Shown piece by piece: positions 7,511-14,294 of a DNA stretch of 24,189 bases; position 1 is the stretch's first letter, and every line of letters starts with the position of its first letter. The translations under genes were made by a program, and so were the position numbers. The notes under the pieces were generated by a model, which worked only from the letters and a program-made list of their open reading frames with translations, had not been told where the DNA came from and made no database searches. Source of the stretch: DASYVD01 sp050693035 (GTDB lineage Bacteria; Actinomycetota; UBA4738; CALAEC01); the NCBI GenBank assembly GCA_050693035.1, contig JBOGWB010000060.1:1-24189 (forward strand), written 5' to 3'.

Positions 7511-7538
7511 GGAACCGATCAGTTGAGCCGGGCGTCTC
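7511..7538 (+). promoter_or_regulatory. ECF-sigma-type promoter motif, copy 2 (GGAACC-N16-CGTCTC)
   Basis: GGAACC (7511-7516) and CGTCTC (7533-7538) have a 16-bp spacer, identical to the spacing upstream of the ECF sigma operon. The ATG of the lipoprotein gene is 16 bases downstream with a ribosome binding site between, so a transcript would start just ahead of the Shine-Dalgarno sequence. An imperfect hairpin (CCTCGG 7507-7512 with CCGAGG 7544-7549, and TTGAG/CTCAA inside) overlaps both motif and ribosome binding site. Confidence 0.5.
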
Positions 7539-7554
7539 TCAAACCGAGGAGCGG

Positions 7555-7846
7555 ATGGACCGTTATCTGATCACCCTTGTCACGGTGATGTCGCTGGCGG
7601 GATGCTCCGGGGAGCCGGCCGCGGACCCAAGCCCCGGTTCCGGGGAGGGCGAGGTCCCGACGGCCCGCCCTGCCCCCGACGGCTCGATCCCCGTGGAGGA
7701 GTTCGCCGCCTACGTGGAGCGGGAAGAGCCCCCGTGGGGAGCCTCACCGCTTCGGCCTCGGCGACGACTCCGTACAGGCGCTGCGATACGTCTCGAGGTT
7801 CGAGGTGGGCGGGGACGGAGCGTGGCGCCTCGTGTCGGGGCAGTAG
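7555..7846 (+). pseudogene. Small lipoprotein gene with an apparent +1 frameshift
   Basis: The ATG at 7555 follows a strong GAGGAG site. It opens a classic lipoprotein signal: MDRYLITLVTVMSLAGC, with lipobox LAGC and lipidated Cys17, followed by a Gly/Pro/Ser-rich linker and the segment PVEEFAAYVEREEPPW. After the CCCCC (7729-7733) and GGGG (7736-7739) runs this frame turns into an arginine-rich shadow. The frame offset by one base instead reads EPHRFGLGDDSVQALRYVS, continues for 16 more residues and stops at TAG 7844-7846. Removing one base in either run gives a continuous 96-residue lipoprotein of unknown function. Either the gene is broken, the assembly has a homopolymer error, or the ribosome slips here. 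An ECF-type promoter motif sits directly upstream, and rsmI follows. Confidence 0.7.
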
Positions 7847-7922
7847 GCGCAGCGATGCGCCCCGGGCCGAGGCCACCAGCGGTTCAGTACGGAGTTGTGC
7901 GTCTGAACGACTGCGGCGCCGC

Positions 7923-7928
7923 GATAAT
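7923..7928 (+). promoter_or_regulatory. -10 box for rsmI, leaderless spacing
   Basis: GATAAT ends 6 nt before the GTG at 7935. No Shine-Dalgarno sequence is present. It sits in the 88-base gap after the frameshifted lipoprotein gene. Confidence 0.45.
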
Positions 7929-7934
7929 GGCCGT

Positions 7935-8765
7935 GTGGCCGGGACGTTGTGGCTCGTGGGGACGGCGATCGGGAACCTTGGTGACCTGACCGAGCGGACC
8001 AAGCAGACCCTCGCTCGGGTCGACCTCATCGCCTGCGAGGATCAGCGGCGGACCCGGGCGCTGCTCTCGCACCTGGGCATCCGGGCACCGAGGCTCCTCA
8101 CCTTCAACGAGGGGAACGAGGCCGGCAGGGTGCCCGAGCTCCTCGGGCACCTGCGGGAGGGCCGCACCGTCGCCGTGGTCTCGTCGGCGGGGATGCCGGG
8201 GCTCTCCGATCCCGGCTACCGGCTGGTCGCCGCGGCCGTCGAGAAAGGCATCCCCGTGGACGTGGTGCCCGGGCCCTCGGCGGCGGTGACCGCCCTGGTG
8301 CTCTCGGGGCTGCCCACCGACCGCTTCGCGTTCGAGGGTTTCCTTCCCCGGCGGGCCGGGCAGCGCCGGGCCCGCCTCCGCCAGCTCGCGGCCGAGCCGC
8401 GGACGATCGTCGTGTTCGAGTCCCCGCGGCGGCTGGCCGGACTGCTCCGGGACGCCCTGGCCGAGCTGGGAGACCGCCGGGTGGCGGTGGCTCGGGAGCT
8501 CACCAAGGTGCACCAGGAGGTCGTCCGGGGCTCGCTCTCGGAGCTCGCTGAGCGATTCGGGGAAGCGGAGGTTCGAGGGGAGATCGTCCTGGTGATCGAG
8601 GGCATCCGCGACGAGCAGCCTCCCGATCTCGAGGAGCTCGCCGGCCGGGTGAACGCCATGATCGGGGGCGGTATCTCGCGTCGGGAAGCCGCCGCCCGCG
8701 TGGCCCGGGACGCCGGCGTGTCGCGGCGGGCCGTGTACGAGGCCTCGCTCGAACGGCGCGGCTGA
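7935..8765 (+). CDS. rsmI: 16S rRNA (cytidine(1402)-2'-O)-methyltransferase RsmI
   Basis: A 276-residue tetrapyrrole-methylase-fold enzyme that methylates the ribose 2'-OH of C1402 in 16S rRNA, next to the P site. Diagnostic stretches are LVGTAIGNLGDLTERTKQTL at the N-terminus, the ACEDQRRTRALLSHLGI helix, VSSAGMPGLSDPGYRLV, and VPGPSAAVTALVLSGL. A VVFESPRRL motif is in the C-terminal half, which ends in a small helix-turn-helix-like tail (GISRREAAARVARDAGVSR). The GTG at 7935 was chosen because homology begins immediately after it (VAGTLWLVG); the open frame upstream to 7602 is the lipoprotein region in another frame. A neighbouring metG follows 37 bases downstream with its own -10. Confidence 0.95.
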   Translation: MAGTLWLVGTAIGNLGDLTERTKQTLARVDLIACEDQRRTRALLSHLGIRAPRLLTFNEGNEAGRVPELLGHLREGRTVAVVSSAGMPGLSDPGYRLVAAAVEKGIPVDVVPGPSAAVTALVLSGLPTDRFAFEGFLPRRAGQRRARLRQLAAEPRTIVVFESPRRLAGLLRDALAELGDRRVAVARELTKVHQEVVRGSLSELAERFGEAEVRGEIVLVIEGIRDEQPPDLEELAGRVNAMIGGGISRREAAARVARDAGVSRRAVYEASLERRG

Positions 8766-8789
8766 GCGGGCGGACGAACGAACGTGTGC

Positions 8790-8795
8790 GAGAAT
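8790..8795 (+). promoter_or_regulatory. -10 box for metG, leaderless spacing
   Basis: GAGAAT ends 7 nt before the GTG at 8803, and no ribosome binding site lies between. The G in the first position is weaker than TANNNT, so this call rests partly on the same layout at ychF and rsmI. Confidence 0.4.
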
Positions 8796-8802
8796 CCCGG
8801 CC

Positions 8803-10338
8803 GTGAAGGACACTTTCTACGTCACCACTCCTATCTACTACCCGAACGATGTGCCCCACATCGGTAACGGCTATACGACCGTGGCCACCGACTTCGTGGC
8901 CCGGTACCACCGCCTGCGGGGAGAGAAGGTGTTCTTCCTCACCGGAACCGACGAGCACAGCCAGAACGTCCTGCGGAAGGCCGAGGAGGCGGGGGTCGAC
9001 CCCCAGGCCTTCGTGGACCAGATGGAGCCCCGCTGGCGGGAGGTGTGGGAGCTGCTGGACATCTCCCACGACGACTACATCCGGACCACCGAGCCGCGCC
9101 ACCGGGCGGCGGTACAGAAGCTGCTGACGGCGGTTCACGACAACGGCCGGGACGACATCTACCTGGGGACCTACGAGGGCCTGTACTGCATCTCCTGCGA
9201 GGCCTACTACACCGAGGACGACCTCATCGACGGGAAGTGCCCCGTGCACGGCATGCCGGTGGAGGCCATGTCGGAGGAGAACTACTTCTTCCGGCTGTCC
9301 GCGTACCAGGACCGCCTCCTCGAGCACTACGACAGCCACCCCGAGGCCGTGCAGCCGGATTCCCGCCGGAACGAGGTGCTCTCGCTGATCCGGGGTGGCC
9401 TGAGGGACTTCTCCATCTCCCGGACCTCCTCCCGGTGGGGGGTCCCGATCCCATGGGACCCGGAACACGTCTGCTACGTGTGGTTCGACGCCCTGACGAA
9501 TTACGTCACCGCCGCCGGCTACGGGACCGACGACGAGGGGTTCGCCCGGATCTGGCCGGCGGACATCCACTTCGTGGGGAAGGACATCCTCCGGTTCCAC
9601 GCCATCTACTGGCCCGCCATGCTCATGGCCGCGGGCCTCGAACCCCCCCGCCAGGTCTGGGCCCACGGGTTCCTCACCGTCAGGGGGGAGAAGATGAGCA
9701 AGTCCCGGGCCACCGGGATCCACCCCAAGGTCCTCGTGGACAAGTTCGGCGTGGACGCGTACCGGTACTACTTCCTGCGAGAGGTCCAGTTCGGCCAGGA
9801 CGGAATCTTCTCCTGGGAATCGATGGTCGAGCGGTACAACGCCGACCTGGCGAACGGGCTGGGCAACCTGGCCAGCCGGGTCCTGGCCATGCTCCGGTCC
9901 TACTTCGAGGGCCGGGTGCCCGAGCCGGTGGACGAGACGGCCGCCGGCGAGCTTCCGAAGGTGGTCCAGGAGGCCGTGGCCCGCCACGACGGGCACATGG
10001 AAGAGGTCGCCCTGACGCCCGCCCTGGGTGCGGTATGGGACATCGTGGGCGCCGCCAACCGGTACATGGTGGAGCGGTCCCCCTGGCACCTGGCTAAGGA
10101 CGCGGGGAGGCGGGAAGAGCTCGCGTCGATCCTGTACGCCTCGACGGAGGTCCTCCGGATCCTGACCGTCCTGATCTCCCCGGTGATGCCGGGGGCGGCC
10201 GGCCGCCTGTGGGAGCAGCTGGGGATCCCCGAGCCGCTGGATGCCCAGCGGCTGCCGGGAGCGGCCCGGTGGGGGTTCCTGGCTCCCGGAACCCGAACCC
10301 TCAAGGGCGAGGCGCTGTTCCCTCGGGTGGAGGCCTAG
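8803..10338 (+). CDS. metG: Methionyl-tRNA synthetase
   Basis: A 511-residue class I aminoacyl-tRNA synthetase that charges tRNA-Met. The N-terminus reads FYVTTPIYYPNDVPHIGNGYT, with the HIGH-type signature as HIGN. The zinc knuckle is CISCEAYY plus a downstream CPVHG pair near residues 126-150. The second signature is KMSKSRATG near residue 298, with a WAHGFLTVRGE lead-in. There is no C-terminal EMAP/Trbp111 tRNA-binding extension, so it is the short monomer-type form of about 510-520 residues also found in Mycobacterium. The GTG at 8803 is the first start and is preceded by a -10 box at leaderless distance. tatD starts 2 bases after the stop, so the two form an operon. Confidence 0.97.
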   Translation: MKDTFYVTTPIYYPNDVPHIGNGYTTVATDFVARYHRLRGEKVFFLTGTDEHSQNVLRKAEEAGVDPQAFVDQMEPRWREVWELLDISHDDYIRTTEPRHRAAVQKLLTAVHDNGRDDIYLGTYEGLYCISCEAYYTEDDLIDGKCPVHGMPVEAMSEENYFFRLSAYQDRLLEHYDSHPEAVQPDSRRNEVLSLIRGGLRDFSISRTSSRWGVPIPWDPEHVCYVWFDALTNYVTAAGYGTDDEGFARIWPADIHFVGKDILRFHAIYWPAMLMAAGLEPPRQVWAHGFLTVRGEKMSKSRATGIHPKVLVDKFGVDAYRYYFLREVQFGQDGIFSWESMVERYNADLANGLGNLASRVLAMLRSYFEGRVPEPVDETAAGELPKVVQEAVARHDGHMEEVALTPALGAVWDIVGAANRYMVERSPWHLAKDAGRREELASILYASTEVLRILTVLISPVMPGAAGRLWEQLGIPEPLDAQRLPGAARWGFLAPGTRTLKGEALFPRVEA

Positions 10339-10340
10339 CG

Positions 10341-11156
10341 GTGGCTGAACCGGCACTGGAGGTCGTCGAGGCGAACCCTCAACCTGTTCTCGAGCACTCC
10401 ATCGTCGACTCTCACTGTCATCTCTTCCTCATGGAGGCCGACCCTCGAGAGGTGGTGGAGGATTCGCGGGCCGCCGGAGTGAGCGGGCTGGTCTGCGTGG
10501 GTATCGACGCGGAGTCGAGCCGCCGGTCGCGCGACCTGGCCGACTCCCTGGCGGGGGTGTTCGCCACCGCGGGCGTACATCCCCATTCCGCCCGGGAGTT
10601 CGACGCCGCGGCGGGAGCGGCGGTCGAGGAGCTTCTGGCCGATCCCCGCGTGGTGGCGGTGGGGGAGACCGGACTGGACTTCTTTCGGCTCCTGTCGCCG
10701 CCGGAGGACCAAGAGCGGGCGTTCCGAGCCCACTGCGCGCTGGCCCGGGAGGCGGGGAAGCCGATCGTGGTGCACACCCGTGACGCGTGGGACGAAGTCC
10801 TGGCGATCCTGGAGGAGGAGCGAGTGGAGCGAGTGGTGTTGCATTGCTTCTCCGGCTCGCCGGAGGTGGCGCGCGAGACCGCCGCACGCGGTTACCACTG
10901 TTCGTTCGCGGGGAACGTCACCTACCCGAAGAACGAGCACCTTCGGCTGTCGGCCGCCCAGGTCCCGGAGGACCTGCTCCTGGTGGAGACGGACAGCCCG
11001 TTCCTGTCACCTCAGCCGCTTCGAGGGAAGGACAACTCCCCGGCTAACCTGGTGCCGGTGGTAGAGACGGTGGCCGAGGCCCGGAACGAGGGCCCCGAGG
11101 CCGTTGCCGCCGCCACCACGGCGAACGCCAGGGCCATCTTCGGCCTCCCGGCGTAG
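10341..11156 (+). CDS. tatD: TatD-family metal-dependent hydrolase (DNase)
   Basis: A 271-residue TIM-barrel metallohydrolase. The metal-binding residues fall in DSHCHL (near residue 23), VGETGLDFF, VVHTRDAWDE, LHCFSGS, and the late ETDSPFLSPQPLRGKDN block, all in family order. TatD proteins are cytosolic 3'-5' exonucleases acting on DNA or RNA, with roles in repair and nucleic-acid turnover. The GTG at 10341 has GGTGGAGG upstream within the end of metG; a longer frame from 10209 runs inside metG and was rejected. The first ~20 residues before the metal motif are a variable extension. The metG-tatD-rpf-ksgA order is standard in Actinobacteria. Confidence 0.95.
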   Translation: MAEPALEVVEANPQPVLEHSIVDSHCHLFLMEADPREVVEDSRAAGVSGLVCVGIDAESSRRSRDLADSLAGVFATAGVHPHSAREFDAAAGAAVEELLADPRVVAVGETGLDFFRLLSPPEDQERAFRAHCALAREAGKPIVVHTRDAWDEVLAILEEERVERVVLHCFSGSPEVARETAARGYHCSFAGNVTYPKNEHLRLSAAQVPEDLLLVETDSPFLSPQPLRGKDNSPANLVPVVETVAEARNEGPEAVAAATTANARAIFGLPA

Positions 11157-11201
11157 GGTCTCTCGGCGTTCCGGGGCCGAACGGAGGTTCGAGTTTCAAG
11201 C

Positions 11202-11231
11202 TTGCACTTGAGGTTGAGACTTTGCTAGCGT
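11202..11231 (+). promoter_or_regulatory. Possible promoter for the rpfB-like gene (TTGCAC-N18-TAGCGT)
   Basis: TTGCAC at 11202-11207 and TAGCGT at 11226-11231 have an 18-bp spacer in the 73-base gap after tatD. The -10 overlaps the GTG at 11230, so if this promoter is used translation must start further downstream. TTGAGA (11214-11219) with nearby GAGACT is a competing reading. Confidence 0.3.
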
Positions 11232-12435
11232 GCCCCCCAACTTGCTCTCCGAGAGCCGAACTCGGACGCGGTCCCCTTCCCCGCCGCGCTACAGCCCGGG
11301 CTCGTCGCGGATCACCACGCGACGGAGGAAGCACCGCCGGCCCGGGTGGATCAGCCACGTACTCCTCATCGCTCCGCTGCTCGTGGGCACGGGCTGGCTC
11401 TATCTCCACCTCAGCAAGCAGGTCACCCTGGTGATCGACGGCCAGACCGCGACGGTCAGCACGTTCGGCGGCTCCGTCGGCGAGCTGCTCGAGGGACAGG
11501 GCGTGAACCTGGGGCCGTACGACCGGGTGGCGCCCACCATCGACGCCCGGGTGGCCGACGGCATGCAGATCCAGGTCCACCACGCCAAGGAGATCACCGT
11601 CGTCCTGAACGGGCGGTCCCGGATCGTGCACGTGACGGGGTCGACCGTCGACGACGTCCTGGAGCACGTCAACGTCCGCCTCCGCCAGGGGGACCTGGTC
11701 GAGCCGAGCCGGAGCGCCCGCATCGAGGAAGGCGACGTCATCGTGTTCCGGGAGGCGGTCCAGGTTCGCCTGCTCATCGACGGGAAGGACCGCCGGATCA
11801 TCACCAACGCCCCCAGCGTGGCGTACCTCCTCGACAGCATGGGCGTCGTGCTCGAGAGGAGGGACAGGGTGGTCCCGGCCGCGGACTCGGAGCTCGGCTC
11901 GGGGATGCGGATCCGGGTGGTGCGGGTGGAGGTTCGGCGGCTCACCGAGCAGGCCGAGATCCCCTACGCCACCGAGGTGGTCTACTCGGACCAGCTCCTC
12001 CAGGGACAGCGGCGCGTGGACCGGGCCGGCATCCCGGGACTCCAGGACCTCACCTACAAGGTCCGCCTGGAGAACGAGGTGGAGGTATCCCGGGACCTCC
12101 TCGACCGGCGGGTGCTTCGCGATCCTGTGAACGAGATCCTGGTGGTCGGCACTCGCGCGCCCAACGAGCAGTGGGGGATCGCCTCCTGGTACGACTGGGA
12201 CGGCCGTGGGGCCCCCTGCGGCGGCACCCTGTCCGGGTTCTACGCTGCGCACCGGACCCTGCCCTGCGGCACCCGGGTGACCGTGTTCAACCCTTCGAAC
12301 GGCCGCTCGGTCGCTGTGGTAATCAGGGACCGTGGACCGTGGATCGGAGGCCGGATCATCGACCTCTCCGACGAGGCGTTCTCCCAGATCGCTCCCCTCG
12401 GCGCCGGCACTGTCCGCGTCCGCATCACCTGGTAG
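11230..12435 (+). CDS. Cell-wall protein: DUF348 x3, G5 domain and RlpA-like barrel (RpfB-position paralogue)
   Basis: A 401-residue exported protein. After a basic N-terminus there is one membrane anchor (about residues 40-60). Three DUF348 ubiquitin-like repeats follow (about 65-118, 120-174, 176-232; each has a [VIL]-DG/NG-x-strand and a VADGMQIQV-like ending), then a G5 domain (about 235-305). The C-terminus is an RlpA-like double-psi barrel (315-401) with GIASWYDWDG, AAHRTLPCGTRV (His341), IRDRGPW (Asp367) and GRIIDLS. RpfB from the same locus in Mycobacterium shares DUF348-G5 but ends in a lysozyme-like Rpf domain, which is absent here. RlpA enzymes cleave glycan strands. The His and Asp are kept, but the usual acidic residue before AAH is replaced by a CGGTLSG loop with Cys330/Cys346. 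The GTG at 11230 may be too early, because a -10-like box overlaps it. Confidence 0.88.
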   Translation: MPPNLLSESRTRTRSPSPPRYSPGSSRITTRRRKHRRPGWISHVLLIAPLLVGTGWLYLHLSKQVTLVIDGQTATVSTFGGSVGELLEGQGVNLGPYDRVAPTIDARVADGMQIQVHHAKEITVVLNGRSRIVHVTGSTVDDVLEHVNVRLRQGDLVEPSRSARIEEGDVIVFREAVQVRLLIDGKDRRIITNAPSVAYLLDSMGVVLERRDRVVPAADSELGSGMRIRVVRVEVRRLTEQAEIPYATEVVYSDQLLQGQRRVDRAGIPGLQDLTYKVRLENEVEVSRDLLDRRVLRDPVNEILVVGTRAPNEQWGIASWYDWDGRGAPCGGTLSGFYAAHRTLPCGTRVTVFNPSNGRSVAVVIRDRGPWIGGRIIDLSDEAFSQIAPLGAGTVRVRITW

Positions 12436-13270
12436 CGGGGGCGGCTCGCGGGGCCTGACCCGACGGGCCCTCCGGGACCTCACGCAGCGGCACGGCATCC
12501 GACCGCATCGCTCCCTGGGCCAGCATTTCCTGGCCGACCCGAACCTGGCCCGGGCCCTGGCACGCGACGCCGGGGCGGAGCCGGGAGTCCCGTTCCTGGA
12601 GGTCGGGGCGGGCCTCGGTTCCCTCACCGTGGCTCTCGCTGATGCCGGGGCGGAGATCCTGGCGGTGGAGATCGACCGGGCCCTGGTGGCGGCGCTGGAG
12701 GAGGTGGTGGCGGGACTTCCCGTTCGGATCCTCCGCGTCGACGCGATGGCTGCCGACTGGCCGGCCATCCTGGGGGATGCCCCGTGGCGGATGGCGTCGA
12801 ACCTTCCCTACAACGTGGCCGTCCCGGTGGTGATGGGGCTCCTGGAGCGGGCTCCGCGCGTCGACCCCATGCTCGTGATGGTCCAGCGGGAGGTCGGAGA
12901 GCGGCTCGCCGCCGGGCCCGGCGAGGACGCCTACGGCGCCGTCAGCCTGCGGGTGGCGTACCGGGCGGTCGTCGAGGTTGTCCGGCGGGTTCCCCCCACG
13001 GTGTTCTGGCCGGAGCCTCAGGTCGAGTCGGTGGTGGTGCGCCTGACGCGGCGCCCGCCCCCGGTCGACACCCCGCCCGACATCCTGTTCCGCCTGATCG
13101 AGGAAGGGTTCGCCCAGCGCCGCAAGACCATGGCGAACTCTCTCGTGCGCCTCGGCTACCCGCGCGATCGTGCCGCTGAGGCCCTGCGGAGGGCGGGCCT
13201 GGAGGAGCGGGTGAGGGCGGAGGCGCTCGGGCTCGACGATCTGGCCCGGCTGGCTCAGGCGCTGGAGTGA
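12332..13270 (+). CDS. ksgA: 16S rRNA dimethyladenosine transferase KsgA (RsmA); start uncertain
   Basis: This enzyme dimethylates A1518 and A1519 of 16S rRNA during 30S maturation. Conserved parts are HRSLGQHFLADPNLARAL, SAM motif I FLEVGAGLGSLTVAL, the acidic loop VEIDRALVAAL, the catalytic NLPYNVAVPVV, and the C-terminal FAQRRKTMANSL. Homology begins around LTRRALRDLTQRHGIRP, encoded from 12455. The only ATG/GTG/TTG upstream in frame is GTG 12332, which would overlap the rpfB-like gene by 104 bases and add 41 Ser/Pro/Arg-rich residues that look like a shadow. A CTG at 12455 fits the conserved N-terminus better (271 aa). The coordinates given are the longest conventional frame. The end overlaps ispE (GTGA). 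Confidence 0.9.
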   Translation: MDRGSEAGSSTSPTRRSPRSLPSAPALSASASPGSGGGSRGLTRRALRDLTQRHGIRPHRSLGQHFLADPNLARALARDAGAEPGVPFLEVGAGLGSLTVALADAGAEILAVEIDRALVAALEEVVAGLPVRILRVDAMAADWPAILGDAPWRMASNLPYNVAVPVVMGLLERAPRVDPMLVMVQREVGERLAAGPGEDAYGAVSLRVAYRAVVEVVRRVPPTVFWPEPQVESVVVRLTRRPPPVDTPPDILFRLIEEGFAQRRKTMANSLVRLGYPRDRAAEALRRAGLEERVRAEALGLDDLARLAQALE

Positions 13271-14136
13271 GGGAGCCACTGCGGCCGCTCCCGGTGAGCG
13301 AGCCGGCACCGGCCAAGCTCAACGTCTTCCTCAGGGTCCTCGGCTCGCGGGGGGACGGCTACCACGAGATCGAGACGCTGGTGCAGCCGATCACCCTCGC
13401 CGACGGCGTGCGGGCGGCCCACCGGGAGGATGGGTTCGGGCTGACCGTCGCCGGAGAGCGAGCCGCCGAGGTGCCTCGCGGGTCGGAGAACCTGGTGCTG
13501 GAAGCGGCTCGGGTGCTTGCGGAGGAGACCGGAGAGGCCCGGGGGGCGAACCTGACCCTCGTCAAGCGGATCCCCGTGGCCGCGGGGCTGGGTGGGGGAA
13601 GCGCGGACGCCGCCGCCACTCTTCGGGCGCTCGACCGGCTGTGGGGCCTCGGCCTGCCCCACCCGCGTCTCTGGGAGATCGGGGCTCGGGTCGGTTCCGA
13701 CGTCCCGGCCCTGATCCCGGGGGAGCCGGTGATGGCTCGGAGCCGGGGCGAACTGGTGGAGCCGGTGACCGTGGCCCGGACGTGGTGGGTCCTGGTGACA
13801 GAGGACTTCGGCGTCCCTGCCGCCCGCGCGTACGAGTGGTGGGACCAGGACGGAGGGGCAACGGGTCCCGACCCGGGCCCGCTCCTCGACGCCCTGGGCG
13901 CCGGCGACGCCGCGACGTCGGGATCGCTCCTGTTCAACGACCTCGAAGGGCCGGTATCCGCTCGCCACCCGCAGGTAGGCCGGGCCCGGGAGGCTCTGCT
14001 GGCCGCGGGCGCGGTCGGGGCAGTGATGTGCGGGAGCGGCCCGAGCGTGGCCGGATTGGCCCGGGACGGCCGCCACGCCGAGGAAGTGGCCCGAGCGGTC
14101 GGCGGCCTGGCGATCGGATCCGTCCTGCGATCATAG
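13267..14136 (+). CDS. ispE: 4-diphosphocytidyl-2-C-methyl-D-erythritol kinase
   Basis: A 289-residue GHMP kinase that phosphorylates CDP-ME in the non-mevalonate (MEP) isoprenoid pathway. Visible motifs are PAKLNVFLRVLG with the catalytic-lysine region, GYHEIETLVQPI, the ATP-binding VAAGLGGGSADAAATLRAL (motif 2) and the C-terminal GAVGAVMCGSGPSVAGLA. The GSDVPALIPG segment fits the catalytic Asp region. The GTG at 13267 overlaps the ksgA stop codon, so the two are translationally coupled. An internal start (VSEPAPAKLN) is possible but would be shorter. In Actinobacteria this gene supplies precursors for menaquinone and the polyprenyl phosphate that also serves cell-wall and mannosylation reactions. 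tRNA-Gln follows 52 bases later. Confidence 0.95.
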   Translation: MREPLRPLPVSEPAPAKLNVFLRVLGSRGDGYHEIETLVQPITLADGVRAAHREDGFGLTVAGERAAEVPRGSENLVLEAARVLAEETGEARGANLTLVKRIPVAAGLGGGSADAAATLRALDRLWGLGLPHPRLWEIGARVGSDVPALIPGEPVMARSRGELVEPVTVARTWWVLVTEDFGVPAARAYEWWDQDGGATGPDPGPLLDALGAGDAATSGSLLFNDLEGPVSARHPQVGRAREALLAAGAVGAVMCGSGPSVAGLARDGRHAEEVARAVGGLAIGSVLRS

Positions 14137-14173
14137 GAAGGCCCGATCCGTGGGTCTCGCGGGCGCGGCGCGG

Positions 14174-14179
14174 GATAAT
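14174..14179 (+). promoter_or_regulatory. -10 box for tRNA-Gln
   Basis: GATAAT ends 9 bases before the first base of the mature tRNA, a normal distance for a tRNA transcript with a very short leader. No clear -35 is seen at 16-18 bp spacing. Confidence 0.45.
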
Positions 14180-14188
14180 TGAGCTCTG

Positions 14189-14260
14189 TCCGGGGTGGTC
14201 TAACGGCATGACGCCGGCCTTTGGAGCCGCGAGATGGAGGTTCGACTCCTCCCCCCGGAG
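14189..14260 (+). tRNA. tRNA-Gln (anticodon UUG)
   Basis: The 72 bases fold into a standard cloverleaf. The acceptor stem is TCCGGGG paired with CCCCGGA, and the D-arm stem GTC/GAC encloses AACGG. The anticodon stem CCGGC/GCCGC has one C-C mismatch at its outer pair, with loop CTTTGGA giving anticodon TTG. The variable loop is short, and the T-arm is GGAGG-TTCGACT-CCTCC. The discriminator is G. The 3' CCA is not encoded, so it must be added by a nucleotidyltransferase. A GATAAT box lies upstream. A tRNA-Gln at this place between ispE and glmU is common in Actinobacteria. Confidence 0.95.
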
Positions 14261-14294
14261 CGAGAACGCTTTCCTTTCCCTTCCTCGGCCCCGG

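Noticed and set aside
8500..10356. Minus-strand open frame of 618 codons opposite metG
   Set aside because: Antisense shadow of metG; composition rich in Val/Gly/His/Pro with no motif.
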